A DNA stretch of 64,000 nt, taken from Streptomyces chattanoogensis (lineage in GTDB: Bacteria; Actinomycetota; Actinomycetes; Streptomycetales; Streptomycetaceae). Shown here piece by piece: positions 25,859 through 34,645 of the stretch; within the stretch, counting starts at the first letter, position 1, and each line of letters opens with the position of its first letter. The position numbers and the translations under genes are program-made. The stretch covers positions 35,271 to 99,270 of the forward strand of contig NZ_LGKG01000144.1 of the NCBI RefSeq assembly GCF_001294335.1, in the 5' to 3' direction. The notes beneath the pieces are model-generated. The model had not been told where the DNA came from, did no database searches, and saw nothing but the letters and a program-made list of their open reading frames with translations.

Positions 25859-26162
25859 GTCGTTGGTCCTGTATTCCGAGCCCGCCGACCCTGACCACTT
25901 CCGCGACTACTACGTGAACAACCACCTTCCGCTGGTCATGAAGTGGCCCGGCCTGCTTGCGTGGCGCTACAGCTTCGACGTGGCGGCGATCGAGGGAGAA
26001 GCACCGTACTTCGCGGTCTTCGAAGCCGACTTCGCTGACGCCGCCGCCATGCACGCGGCGCGGGCGTCGCCGCATGGCCAGCGGGTGGCCGCCGATGTCG
26101 TCAACTACGCCACCGGCGGTTTGGTCGTCATCCACTATCCGGTGCAGGACGGCACCGGCTGA
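25851..26162 (+). CDS. EthD-family protein
   Basis: 103 residues of the dimeric alpha-beta barrel fold: LVLYSEPADPDHFRDYYVNN, HLPLVMKWPGLLAWRYSFDV, YFAVFEADFADAAAMHAA. The N-H-x-P-L pattern after the first strand is characteristic. EthD-type proteins act in ether or aromatic degradation as small monooxygenase-like or accessory enzymes. ATG 25851 follows GGAGG and overlaps the end of the truncated decarboxylase by 8 bp, so the pair is one transcript under the HxlR operators. Confidence 0.88.
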   Translation: MHRSLVLYSEPADPDHFRDYYVNNHLPLVMKWPGLLAWRYSFDVAAIEGEAPYFAVFEADFADAAAMHAARASPHGQRVAADVVNYATGGLVVIHYPVQDGTG

Positions 26163-26274
26163 GGCAGGCCGGTACGCTCCGGGACGCGCGTTCGGTCGGC
26201 CGCTTAAGGCCAGGTCCGGCTAGCAGCGGACGCCGTTGGCGGTTGCCGGTTCGTTGAGCGTCAAAGGTGGGCCG

Positions 26275-27144
26275 ATGTCCTGGCGGGATGTCACGGTGGT
26301 TGATGCGTGCGTGCGACGCGACGGCCAGGGCGGTAGCCCCACGGCCGTCACCGACGACGACCCGGCGGCGACGGACGCTAACCGGCGTGCGGTCGCCGCT
26401 GCGGCCGGCACCTCGCACGCGGCGTTCCTCGGCCCGGGGCGGACGCCGGACGGTGGCCGGCCGGTCCGGTTCTTCACCGCCACCGCCGAACTGTCCGGCT
26501 GCGGCCACGGCACCGTTGCCGCGCAGGCCGTCCGGTTGACCCGCACCGCGCTGGGCGAGCTGAACGACCGCCAACACACCGGCGGGCGCACGTTCGACAC
26601 CCTCGCGATCCGCCGCCCCGCCGGCATCGAGGTGTGGTTCGACCAGGGCCTCGTCGCGCTGCGTCACCCGGCACCGGACGAGCGCGCCGCGATCGTCGCC
26701 GCGATCGGGCTCACCGCGGACGATCCGCATCCGACCGACGCGCCACGGATCGCCGCGCCCGGCGCACCACGCATGCTGGTACCGGTCCACGACCGGTCGG
26801 CGCTGCTCAGGATCTGCCCACACCTCGGCAGGCTGACAGCGGCGTGCCGGCGGTACGGGCTCCTCGGCTGTTTCGTGTACGTACCGCCGGTGGGCGGCCG
26901 ACCGGGTGCGGCGCGGATGTTCGCGCCGGCGATCGGTGTCGACGAGGACGTCGCCAACGCCAACAGCACCGGCTGCCTGGCCGCCCACCTGCTCGACACG
27001 ACAGGGGCGCAGACGGTCGCGATCGAGGTGGAGCAGGGCGACACCCTCGGTCGACCGGCCAGCGTGCTCGCTTCGGCCCGACGCGGGCCGGCGGGCATCA
27101 CGACCCGGGTCGGCGGGTTAGCGGTGGTCCGCGACGGACACTGA
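26275..27144 (+). CDS. PhzF-family isomerase-like protein
   Basis: 289 residues: VTVVDACVRRDGQGGSPTAV, FFTATAELSGCGHGTVAAQA (equivalent to the T-x-x-E-L-x-F-C-G-H-A motif), and the second-half signature ARMFAPAIGVDEDVANANST, GCLAAHL. PhzF proteins are dimeric epimerase-fold enzymes; PhzF itself isomerises trans-2,3-dihydro-3-hydroxyanthranilate, but no phenazine genes are present, so the substrate is unknown. ATG 26275 follows AAAGGTGG. Confidence 0.9.
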   Translation: MSWRDVTVVDACVRRDGQGGSPTAVTDDDPAATDANRRAVAAAAGTSHAAFLGPGRTPDGGRPVRFFTATAELSGCGHGTVAAQAVRLTRTALGELNDRQHTGGRTFDTLAIRRPAGIEVWFDQGLVALRHPAPDERAAIVAAIGLTADDPHPTDAPRIAAPGAPRMLVPVHDRSALLRICPHLGRLTAACRRYGLLGCFVYVPPVGGRPGAARMFAPAIGVDEDVANANSTGCLAAHLLDTTGAQTVAIEVEQGDTLGRPASVLASARRGPAGITTRVGGLAVVRDGH

Positions 27145-27205
27145 GGCGACGACTGGACCGTCCTCTTCTGCGATCCGCGCATGGGGCTGGGGCTGTCCGC
27201 CGCGG

Positions 27206-27242
27206 TCTCAAAACTCCTGCGTTCTGCAAAGCAGTTCTGAGA
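27206..27242. promoter_or_regulatory. Dyad in front of the recombinase: possible res site
   Basis: Inverted repeat TCTCAAAACT (27206-27215) and AGTTCTGAGA (27233-27242), 9 of 10 matching, with an inner CTGC/GCAG dyad. It ends 11 bp before the recombinase start, where serine resolvases often have their site and autoregulate. Confidence 0.5.
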
Positions 27243-27252
27243 GACTTCCCGG

Positions 27253-28122
27253 GTGGATCTCACGACCGCGCAAGCCGCAAATGCGGTAGAACGGCACGAC
27301 TGCCCCCAATGCGAGGCTCCGGCCGGGAGCCCGTGCCGCACCCGCGGCGGCAAGACCGCGGCCAAGTACCACACCGCCCGCTTCATCCTCGTCCCCGCGC
27401 TCCGCGAGGAACTCGACGTCGCCGTGCCCGACGACCGCGGTCCCGGCCGGGCCTGGGTTCCGGGCCCGCGCATCGAAGCCGCCGAGCCGACGCCGGCCGC
27501 GGCCGCGATCCGGATCGGGTACGCCCGCTGCTCCACCGCCCAGCAGGAACTGCAGTCCCAGCTCGACGCCCTCGACCGCGCGAACTGCAAGCGCGTCTTC
27601 TCCGAGAAGATCTCCACCCGCGTCAAAGTCCGCCCACAGCTGGAGAAGGCGCTGAAGCTCGCGTACGACCTCCGCGAGGCCGCCCCGGACCAGCCGGTCA
27701 TCCTCACCGTCCACGAGCTCAAGCACCTCGCGCGCAATGCCGCCGAGCTGATGGCGCTGTCCGGGCAGCTGCAGGCCGCCGGCGTCCAGCTCGAACTCCT
27801 CACCGGCCCGCTCACCGGCATCTACGACCCCAACGGCATGGGCGCGATGTTCTTCGCCGTCCTGGCCGCCTCCGCGCAGATCGATCGCAACTACATCCGC
27901 GAGAAGACCCTCGAAGGCCAGCAGGCCGCCGCCGCCAAGGGCAACCACGGCGGCCGCCCGAAGGTGATTGACGACGACATGCTCACCTTTGCCGTCGCGC
28001 TCGAGGCCAAAGGCACCCCGGTCCCCGAGATCGCCAAGAAGCTCACCATCAAGACCGGCAAGAACGCCGGCAGGAACCCGTCCGTCGCCTCGCTCTACCG
28101 CGCGCTCGCCGAGGCCGACTAG
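27253..28122 (+). CDS. Serine recombinase (resolvase) with zinc-finger-like N-terminus
   Basis: 289 residues. The first ~40 contain CPQCEAPAGSPCRTRGGKTA plus a His, a C-x2-C-x7-C-like mini zinc finger often seen in Streptomyces mobile proteins. The resolvase catalytic domain (about 95-225) starts IRIGYARCSTAQQELQSQL, with the nucleophile Ser in RCST, and includes YIREKTLEGQQAAAAKGNHG. The C-terminal DNA-binding part (RPKVIDDDMLTFAVALEAKG) is a degenerate HTH. It cuts and rejoins DNA at a short site. Start GTG 27253 lacks a clear ribosome site. Its position next to an IS suggests it belongs to a mobile element whose ends I could not define. Confidence 0.9.
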   Translation: MDLTTAQAANAVERHDCPQCEAPAGSPCRTRGGKTAAKYHTARFILVPALREELDVAVPDDRGPGRAWVPGPRIEAAEPTPAAAAIRIGYARCSTAQQELQSQLDALDRANCKRVFSEKISTRVKVRPQLEKALKLAYDLREAAPDQPVILTVHELKHLARNAAELMALSGQLQAAGVQLELLTGPLTGIYDPNGMGAMFFAVLAASAQIDRNYIREKTLEGQQAAAAKGNHGGRPKVIDDDMLTFAVALEAKGTPVPEIAKKLTIKTGKNAGRNPSVASLYRALAEAD

Positions 28123-28173
28123 ACCAAGATCATCCCATGGCCCGTTTGGGCCGTATCTGGGTCACACCCCTAA

Positions 28174-29030
28174 GACGTCATCTCATTTGGCGAGTCTGCG
28201 GTAGCAGATGAGAGTGCAGGCGATGCTGGTGAAGGCGAGGAAGTGCTCGGCCATGCGCTCGTAGCGTCGGTGAAGGCGGCGACAGCCGGCGAGCCACGCC
28301 ATGGTGCGCTCGATGGTCCAGCGGTGACGGCCCAGCCGCTGGGACGTCTCGACCCCCTTGCGGGCGATGCGGTGCGTGATACCGCGCCCGCGTAACCATC
28401 GCCGCAGGTGGGAGTAGTCGTAGCCCTTGTCGGCGTGGAGCTTTCCCGGCCTGCGCCGTCGGCGTCCCCGGCGGGATCGGATCGGCGGTATGCCCTTCAC
28501 CAGGGGGATCAGGGCCTGACTGTCGTGCAGGTTCGCCCCCGAGATTCCGACGGAGAGAGGCAGACCGGTCCGCTCGGTGATCAAGTGGATCTTCGACCCG
28601 TACTTGCCCCGGTCGACAGGATTCGGACCTGTCAGGTCCCCCTTTTCAAGGCCCGCATGTTCACCGAGTCGATCGCGCAGCGGGACCAGTCCAGCCCGCC
28701 GCGGGAGCCGAGCTCGTCGAGGACCAGGCGGCGGAGCTTGGCCCACACCCTGGCCTTCGTCCACTCAGCAAATCGCCGATGGGCCGTCGCCCCTGACGGC
28801 CCGAACGACGCTGCGGGCAACTGCTGCCAGGTACAGCCTGACGTGGCCACGAACACGATTGCAGCCAGCACCTCCCGGTCACCATGCCGGCGTCGGCCAC
28901 CGCCCTGAGGTCTCGAGGGAGCCTCCGGGACAACCCGCTGGAACAACTCCCACAATTCGTCCGGCACCAGCCGCTCAACGATCCCCACCACGACCGACAG
29001 CCTACCGAACCAGCCAAATGAGATGACGTC
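28174..29030 (-). mobile_element. IS5-family insertion sequence, intact, 857 bp
   Basis: Perfect 18-bp terminal inverted repeats GACGTCATCTCATTTGGC at 28174-28191 and 29013-29030, flanked by a 3-bp target duplication TAA at 28171-28173 and 29031-29033. It carries one transposase read in two overlapping frames. Size, repeats and frameshift suit the IS427/ISL2-type groups of IS5. Intact ends indicate a recent insertion, in contrast to the other transposase debris here. Confidence 0.92.
28183..28991 (-). CDS. IS5-family transposase, two frames joined by -1 frameshift
   Basis: Frame A (28632-28991, about 119 residues) gives the DUF4096-type N-terminus: RLVPDELWELFQRVVPEAPS, AIVFVATSGCTWQQLPAASF, AHRRFAEWTKARVW and the first Asp in CAIDSVNMRALKRG. 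Frame B (ending at 28183) continues DLTGPNPVDRGKYGSKIHL, second Asp in HADKGYDYSHL and Glu in TIERTMAWLAGCRRL. The frames meet at A-AAA-GGG-GG on the coding strand (28638-28646), a classic -1 slippery run, so the fusion protein is probably about 269 residues. The DDE triad is complete. Confidence 0.9.
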
Positions 29031-29097
29031 TAAGACTCACCCCCCTCTAAGGCTCACCCCCCTTCCCCGAGCGTGATCTTGTAGACAAGGAAGCGAC

Positions 29098-29324
29098 ATG
29101 ATCGACCGCCGCAGCGTCCTCCGAGGCGGAGGCGCCGCCGCTTCGTGCCCGTCACCGGCCACCGCCCCAGCCGCGTGGTACTCGCCTGGCGAGCCGGAGA
29201 GCTCGACAAGCTCGTCCTCAGCCTGATCGACATCGCCGGCAACGACACGGGGCCGAGCCAACCCGCCAACCCACCCTGTCCCGGCCGAGCGGCGCTCACG
29301 CGCTGCGGGGAGGGGCGGCGCCGC
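29098..29324 (+). pseudogene. Tat-signal start fused to a LysR C-terminal scrap
   Basis: ATG 29098, after AAGGAAG, begins MIDRRSVLRGGGAAAS, a twin-arginine signal, and stops at 29224-29226 after 42 residues. In another frame the same DNA reads RPSRVVLAWRAGELDKLVLS and LIDIAG, which resembles the tail of a LysR substrate domain. Two unrelated gene ends have been spliced here by deletion. Confidence 0.5.
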
Positions 29325-29326
29325 GC

Positions 29327-30901
29327 TCAGCGCATCCCGGGCACGCTCTGTGCGGTGTCGCGCTCGCCGCCGCCGGAAACATGAGCGCAGTCGTCCCCGG
29401 CCGGGACGGGCCGGCGGACGAGACCTCGTCCGGGCAGGTCGACGTAGTCGCAGTCGGCGCCGGCCACCACACGGCGGGGCACCGCGCCGGCCGGGTGGGC
29501 GGTGAGATGTGCGGCCACATGCGCCGCACTGGTCCTGATGATGTCGCGGGTCAGCCCGAGGGGCAGCAGCGAACGGGTCTCGGCGATCGCCTCGTCCTCA
29601 CCGGCCCGCAGCACCACCCGGATGTCAGGTGCCACACCATGGGCGGCGACCGCGACGGCGATGTTGTCCAGCTCATCGGAGCCGACGGCGGCGAGCGCGC
29701 ACGCCCGCCCCAGGCCCAGCCGCGCCAGAACCGCTCGGTCCCCACCGTGTGCCAGGACCACCGGTATCCCCATCGACCGGGCAAGACGCAGGTTCGGAGC
29801 GGTCGGCTCGCGCTCGACCCCGACCACCGGGACCCCCAGCTGACGCAGTGTCTGGCACAGCCGCAGCCCCACCTGTCCCAGCCCCACGACGATGACATGG
29901 CCGGCACGGGGCAGCACCCGCGGCCCCAGGACGCCGACCAGCCGCGGCCCGGAAACCCGGTCGACGATGCCCGCGGTCAGCAGCGCTGTGAAACCGACCG
30001 TCAACAACATCGCCACCCCGGACAAAATCTCGTACCCGGGATGGCCGGCGTGCGGCGTGGCCGGGCCCACCCCGGCCACGACCCGGGCGGCTTCCAGGAA
30101 GGCGGTGCTGACCGGCTTGTGGAACACCCCGGCCAGCCATATCCAGTCCAGGGCCAGTACGGCCAGGATGCCGAACAGACCGATGAGCAGCAGACGGGCG
30201 TCCGCGTCATGAGGCTGCAACTGCCCCCGCAGCCGGCCCAGCAGCGCGCGCCGCCGGACCGCCGGAGCGGCCCGCCACGCCGTCTCCACCAGCCGCCCCT
30301 CCTGCTGACGGACCGCCACCGCGCCGTGCCCGTCGCCCCAGACAGCCAGCACATCGGGGTCGACGCACAGACCGGCCAGCGTCGGTGCCAAGAGGTCGGC
30401 CGGTGAGACCGGCACACAGTCGCGCAGCAGCAACTCGAGCTGCTGCGCCACAGTGCGGTCGAAGACGGTGACCACGATCCGGACGGTGTCGCAGACATGA
30501 CGTACGGCGAGCGCATGACGCAGCGCGGACAGATCGTCGTCCACCAGGACGGCCACCCCGGCCGGCCGAGCGGCGAGCGCCCGGCGAAGGTCCTGGTCGT
30601 CCGGCGCCGCCAGGTGGTCGACCGGGTGTCCGCCCTCCCGCAGAGAGGCACAGACCCGGCGGGCCAGCGTCGTCGCCCCGATCACCACGAATCCGGTATC
30701 CCCGCCGCCCGGGCCCTGCGCCAGGTGCGCGCCGGTCTCTTCGACCTGATCCGCGGGCGGAGGGGGCACGGGAGCGTCATCGCCCCGTTCACCTGGCATT
30801 CCGTCCCTTGACCAGCGCCCCTTGCCGTCCTCCTGCGAGGTCGGAGGCGGAGCGGTCGTCGGAGCGGTACGGGTCTGTCGGGCGGAGGGAAGGGCGGCCA
30901 T
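29327..30901 (-). CDS. TrkA-type ion channel/transporter protein with two RCK domains
   Basis: 524 residues. First nucleotide-binding domain (about 70-190): FVVIGATTLARRVCASL. Membrane part (about 230-330): LLLIGLFGILAVLALDWIWL and SGVAMLLTVGFTALLTAGIV, with an extracellular loop lacking the TVGYGD selectivity filter (it reads GVGPATPHAGHPGYEIL). Second RCK domain (about 345-480): VIVVGLGQVGLRLCQTLRQL, GVPVVGVEREPTAPNLRLA. The fold is that of TrkA/CASTOR-like ion channels gated by nucleotides; K+ selectivity is uncertain. ATG 30899-30901 follows AAGGGG. The C-terminal tail is short and basic. Confidence 0.87.
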   Translation of the reverse strand: MAALPSARQTRTAPTTAPPPTSQEDGKGRWSRDGMPGERGDDAPVPPPPADQVEETGAHLAQGPGGGDTGFVVIGATTLARRVCASLREGGHPVDHLAAPDDQDLRRALAARPAGVAVLVDDDLSALRHALAVRHVCDTVRIVVTVFDRTVAQQLELLLRDCVPVSPADLLAPTLAGLCVDPDVLAVWGDGHGAVAVRQQEGRLVETAWRAAPAVRRRALLGRLRGQLQPHDADARLLLIGLFGILAVLALDWIWLAGVFHKPVSTAFLEAARVVAGVGPATPHAGHPGYEILSGVAMLLTVGFTALLTAGIVDRVSGPRLVGVLGPRVLPRAGHVIVVGLGQVGLRLCQTLRQLGVPVVGVEREPTAPNLRLARSMGIPVVLAHGGDRAVLARLGLGRACALAAVGSDELDNIAVAVAAHGVAPDIRVVLRAGEDEAIAETRSLLPLGLTRDIIRTSAAHVAAHLTAHPAGAVPRRVVAGADCDYVDLPGRGLVRRPVPAGDDCAHVSGGGERDTAQSVPGMR

Positions 30902-31104
30902 GGAGTCCCCTTGCGCATCGGTCGGCGGCATGGCCGAACTCACGCTAGAACGCGAGCGTCCTCAGGAATCTGTTCTATGGGCCAAGGCTGCGGCGGTGAT
31001 GTTGTGCGCGCGTACCATCAGCCGCCGTGCCGCCTGCCGGAAGCCGCATGGAAAGACGAGGTGCCTGGCCGCCCCGGGCGAGCGCTCCCGAACGGCGCTG
31101 TCCG

Positions 31105-31245
31105 CAGGCTCGCTGTCAGATTCCGGCTCCGACCAGATTCCGAGTCCGGCCCACGTCTGGGCGCCGGTCAGGCGGCGGAGGCGGGTGCGACGGAAGCCGA
31201 AACTGCGTTTGAGGTGGCTGATACGGGCTTCGACACCAACTCTCC
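31105..31245 (-). pseudogene. DDE transposase C-terminal remnant
   Basis: VEARISHLKRSFGFRRTRLR, RLTGAQTWAGLGI is the end of a DDE transposase (E-x-R-I-x-H-L-K-R and TWxGxxI). The upstream half is absent. The rest of 30902-31509 holds no other gene I recognise. Confidence 0.7.
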
Positions 31246-31509
31246 AGCACGTCCCACCACATGTCCTGCCCCCGGCGACCCGCAACACCACCACCGCCCC
31301 CGGCCGCCGACGACCCCTCTCGTCTGTCGCGGCCACCGACAACCCGCACCAGCTCTCCCCAAAGGCCAACCGGCGGCAACTTCGAATTCTTCAGGGGCAA
31401 GTAGCCAAGGGTTGTCCCGTAACTGATCTTTGGCATGAAGGTGGTTGGTCAAAATTCGATCCCAGGGACCACCGGTGGGAGGCAGAGGCCCCCCTGGTAT
31501 GTTGCGCCG

Positions 31510-31938
31510 ATGTCAGCGATCAAGAAGTTTCAAGTCACCTTTGACTGCGCAGAACCTGAGCGTCTCGCTCGTTTCTGGTGTGAGGTGTTGGGGTACGTCG
31601 TACCGCCGCCACCGGAGGGCTTTGCCACTTGGGACGATTTCAAGTGCTCGCAGCCACCTGAGCAGCGGGATGCATGGTTCGCCTGCAGTGATCCCTCAGG
31701 TGTGGGCCCGCGACTGTACTTCCAGCGCGTTCCCGAGGGGAAGGCCGTCAAGAACCGGGTGCATCTTGATGTGCGGGTCGGCACCGGCCTCGTGGGGCAG
31801 GAGCGCCTCGCCGCACTGGAGGCCGAATGCGCACGACTGGTCCCGCTCGGCGCGGTACACGTGCAAACGCTGTATGACGGCAATGATGCGTGCATCCCGA
31901 TGCTGGACATCGAGGGCAACGAGTTCTGTATCGACTGA
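31510..31938 (+). CDS. VOC-family (glyoxalase-like) protein
   Basis: 142 residues: KKFQVTFDCAEPERLARFWC, EVLGYVVPPPPEGF, a mid segment PRLYFQRVPEGKAVKNRVHL, DVRV and the C-terminal MLDIEGNEFCID. It matches the glyoxalase-like (Glyoxalase_6) proteins common in Streptomyces, one-chain VOC enzymes or binding proteins of unknown substrate. The ATG has no ribosome site, but TATGTT lies 7-12 bases upstream and could be a -10 box of a leaderless message. Confidence 0.9.
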   Translation: MSAIKKFQVTFDCAEPERLARFWCEVLGYVVPPPPEGFATWDDFKCSQPPEQRDAWFACSDPSGVGPRLYFQRVPEGKAVKNRVHLDVRVGTGLVGQERLAALEAECARLVPLGAVHVQTLYDGNDACIPMLDIEGNEFCID

Positions 31939-32007
31939 GCCTTCTCCGAGCCGGAGGGGTGGGGAGCCGCCTTCCTCGGACCTCTCCGGTCCCGTATGGG
32001 GCGGGAG

Positions 32008-32115
32008 TTATCCCGTGAGGGCGAGGTTGTGCAGTCGGGCGATGCCGAGCATCGTGGTGTGAATGCTGTTCGGTCTGGCCGCGTTCGCGGCGGTGCAGGG
32101 GCTGTCCAGGACGGG
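32008..32115 (-). pseudogene. IS4/IS112-type transposase tail
   Basis: ARPNSIHTTMLGIARLHNLA-LTG and stop, the standard C-terminus of this transposase group; nothing else of it remains. The adjoining bases 32116-32397 show no gene. Confidence 0.7.
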
Positions 32116-32397
32116 TCCGATGCCGTGATCACACCAGGCACCACGAGATTCACCTCACCCGTGACCAGCAGTTACGGGACAACAACCCTTAGCCGCCCAG
32201 CCCTCGTTGCGCGCCGCTCATGGTCCACCATTCGGACGACCGCTGGCCCGCGTCTCTGCACCACCGTGACCAGCGCCAGGCGCCGCGGCGCGCGGCGGCA
32301 CGTCGACGGTGAAGAGCGGCGTCGTGGACTTCGAGCTGACCGGCACCGAGGAGGACCCGCGCGGGGCGTCCTCCGCGTCCATGTGTCGCTCCGCTGA

Positions 32398-34059
32398 TCA
32401 GGGCGTGCGCCGCGGCGGCCGGGCAGCACGCGAAAGCCTCCCGTTGACCGGTGCGGTGAACCGGGCGGCCAGCGGGACGGCCAGAGCGATGAGAGCCACC
32501 ATCACCGGAACCGGTCCCGTGCCGAAGGATCCGGTCACCGCGCCTGCGACGTCTCGCTCCGGCGTGCTCGTCGGACACACATACCCCTGGGTTGAGCAGG
32601 CGGTCAGGACGCCCTGAAGGCCCACTCCCCACGTCCAGACACCGGCCATCAGCCACCCGCCGATCAGGCACGCGGGAACAACGGCCAGCTTCAGGAACCG
32701 CGGAATGCGTTGCGCCTGGGGGTCGCCCCGGAACCACTGGGCCCCGACCAGCGTGAGCCAGCCGCACAGCAGCACTGCTGCGGTGGCCACCGCGGCCAGG
32801 AACGACGGGGCCAGCGGGGTGCCGGAGAGGCCGTAGCCGGAGACCCTCGTGTAGAGCGCGAGCCAGCTCCCTGCCACTATCCCGCCGGCCACGATCAGGC
32901 CGGTGAGCGCCGACCGCCCGAGCCGGGCCAGGGCCGGGCTTCCCGCGTACCACTGGTGGCGCCACAGGGTGAAGCCCACGAACAGGGTCAGCCCCACCCC
33001 GACGAGCAGCCCGCAAAGAACCAGTGTGAAGGATCCGTCCCTCGGCCCGTAGAACCGCAGCAGCAGGTCCTGGAGCATGGGCAGCAGCACACCGGCGACG
33101 GTCGCGCCGAGGAACACCCGCCCCGGCGAGGAGGCCAGGACGCGTCCCGGTGTCCTGGCCACGTCCAGCCGGTCGATGCCCATGGGGTGGTGGCGAAGCC
33201 AGGACCGCAGCCGTGCCGCACCCGTCCCGTCCGCCCTGCCGGTCTCTGCGCCGAGGGCGGCGAGCAACCCCTCCTGGTCGGTCATTCCGGCCTGCAGGTC
33301 CGCATGGTGCTCGCGGATCCGCAGGTAGGCGCGGGCGATCAGCTCGCCGAGCAGTGTGAGCAGGAGGGCCCGGGCCAGGGCTACCACCAGATCTCCCGGC
33401 GTGGCCCTGCGGTTGAGCAGTTCCAGGGTCATGGCGAAGGCGATGAAGGCCCCGGCGAACAGGTTGGAGGGGCGGAACACCGTCAGCACGTTGTATGTCT
33501 GCAGATCCCTGCCGCGCAGATGCGCCAGCTCGTGCCGGACCACGGCCTCGAAGATCCGCCGGCCATGGTCGCCCTTCTCGCGCAGCACCAGCAGTTCCGG
33601 GCCGAGCATCAGCAGAGGCCGACGTCGCTGCCCGGTGACGTACGCTCCCGACGTCAGCCGCCGGTCCACCATGACGACCGGCTCCCGGCGCAGCCGGGCT
33701 TCCCTGATCAGGCCCGCCACCGCCTCGGCGGCGCCGTGGAACGGAGTCTCGGCCAGCGGCGTGGACCGCCGGTGCCGGCGCCGGCTGGTGTGCAGACCGA
33801 TCACGATGCCGGGCGTGAGCAGCATCAGAAGGTAGTTGAACGTGCCGCTGACCATCGCGCCGGGGTCCCTCGGACAGTCCAGGGGCGCACCTGTGCACAG
33901 CTCCGTCACCGGTGCCTGCAACGTGGCCATCCACAGGGCGAAGAACAGATCCTGGCCCAGGACCGTGACCACCAGCAGGATCAGCATCAATGACATATCG
34001 GAGGGGAACGCCTCGATGTCGAGCGAGGCGGAATGTCGCGAAGCAGAGGAGGCATTCAC
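32398..34059 (-). CDS. Membrane metallopeptidase, M56/M48-like
   Basis: 553 residues. Membrane helices near 20-40 (LMLILLVVTVLGQDLFFALW), 75-95, 230-260 and four or five after 330 (LVLCGLLVGVGLTLFVGFTL and others). The zinc motif HELAH in FEAVVRHELAHLRGRDLQTY is on the cytoplasmic loop, with the third ligand probably in REHHAD. This is the plan of BlaR1-type and CaaX-like integral metalloproteases, without a penicillin-binding sensor domain. GTG 34057-34059 overlaps the stop of the upstream gene (GTGA), after AGGAG, so the two are translationally coupled. Substrate unknown. Confidence 0.88.
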   Translation of the reverse strand: MNASSASRHSASLDIEAFPSDMSLMLILLVVTVLGQDLFFALWMATLQAPVTELCTGAPLDCPRDPGAMVSGTFNYLLMLLTPGIVIGLHTSRRRHRRSTPLAETPFHGAAEAVAGLIREARLRREPVVMVDRRLTSGAYVTGQRRRPLLMLGPELLVLREKGDHGRRIFEAVVRHELAHLRGRDLQTYNVLTVFRPSNLFAGAFIAFAMTLELLNRRATPGDLVVALARALLLTLLGELIARAYLRIREHHADLQAGMTDQEGLLAALGAETGRADGTGAARLRSWLRHHPMGIDRLDVARTPGRVLASSPGRVFLGATVAGVLLPMLQDLLLRFYGPRDGSFTLVLCGLLVGVGLTLFVGFTLWRHQWYAGSPALARLGRSALTGLIVAGGIVAGSWLALYTRVSGYGLSGTPLAPSFLAAVATAAVLLCGWLTLVGAQWFRGDPQAQRIPRFLKLAVVPACLIGGWLMAGVWTWGVGLQGVLTACSTQGYVCPTSTPERDVAGAVTGSFGTGPVPVMVALIALAVPLAARFTAPVNGRLSRAARPPRRTP

Positions 34060-34586
34060 GTTGCCGGCTCCTGATCCCCGCCGGTCCTCAGCAGCGCCAG
34101 TTCGCCGACCACAGCATCGGCGAGCACTCCCGCCTGGTCCTCCGGCATCCCCAGCGCCACCGCCTTGGCCTGCACCGACGCGCGTACCCTGCCGAGTTGC
34201 TCCGCGCTCAGCGCCTCGACGGCCACCTCCACCTCCTCGGTCTCCGCCCGGCGCCGCATACGCTGCGGCAGCCGGTCGAGCAGAGACCGGGTCAGTCGCA
34301 TGCTGCGGTTCTTGATCTCCTCGGCGGCGCCGCCCGCAACCGCGGTCAGCGCCCAACCGCTGACCAGTACCCCCACCGGGGTGACGGCCCCCACCATTTC
34401 GTCCAGACCACTGCCCAACGGCGTGTCACGCACCCTGGGCGCGCGGGCGCGCGGCCGTGAGAGCAGCGCGAAGGCGGGCAGTTCTTCGGGCGCGACCCTC
34501 GCCACCACACGCCGCGCGAACTCATCGCGCGAGACGGTGATGGTGCCGGTCGGTGGGTTCGGTCTCTGCTCGGAGTGTTGCGACAC
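34056..34586 (-). CDS. Hypothetical protein coupled to the metallopeptidase
   Basis: 176 residues, no family recognised. The N-terminal part is polar (TITVSRDEFARRVVARVAPE); a hydrophobic segment (VGAVTPVGVLVSGWALTAVA, about 65-84) could cross or touch the membrane; the C-terminal half is helical and charged (LLDRLPQRMRRRAETEEVEV). The 4-bp overlap with the peptidase gene implies a joint function, such as inhibitor, substrate or regulatory partner. Start GTG 34584-34586 is tentative. Confidence 0.75.
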   Translation of the reverse strand: MSQHSEQRPNPPTGTITVSRDEFARRVVARVAPEELPAFALLSRPRARAPRVRDTPLGSGLDEMVGAVTPVGVLVSGWALTAVAGGAAEEIKNRSMRLTRSLLDRLPQRMRRRAETEEVEVAVEALSAEQLGRVRASVQAKAVALGMPEDQAGVLADAVVGELALLRTGGDQEPAT

Positions 34587-34645
34587 CTCGTCGTCCCCTC
34601 ACCGCTCAACCCTGCGTGGAGGACAAACTCCTCCAGGATGCCAAA

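Noticed and set aside
26664..27821. Minus-strand frame of 385 codons
   Set aside because: Antisense to the PhzF and recombinase genes; high-GC coding DNA often leaves long open frames on the opposite strand.
28123..28170. Terminator after the recombinase (GGCCC-gttt-GGGCC)
   Set aside because: Five-base arms only; too weak to list as a terminator.
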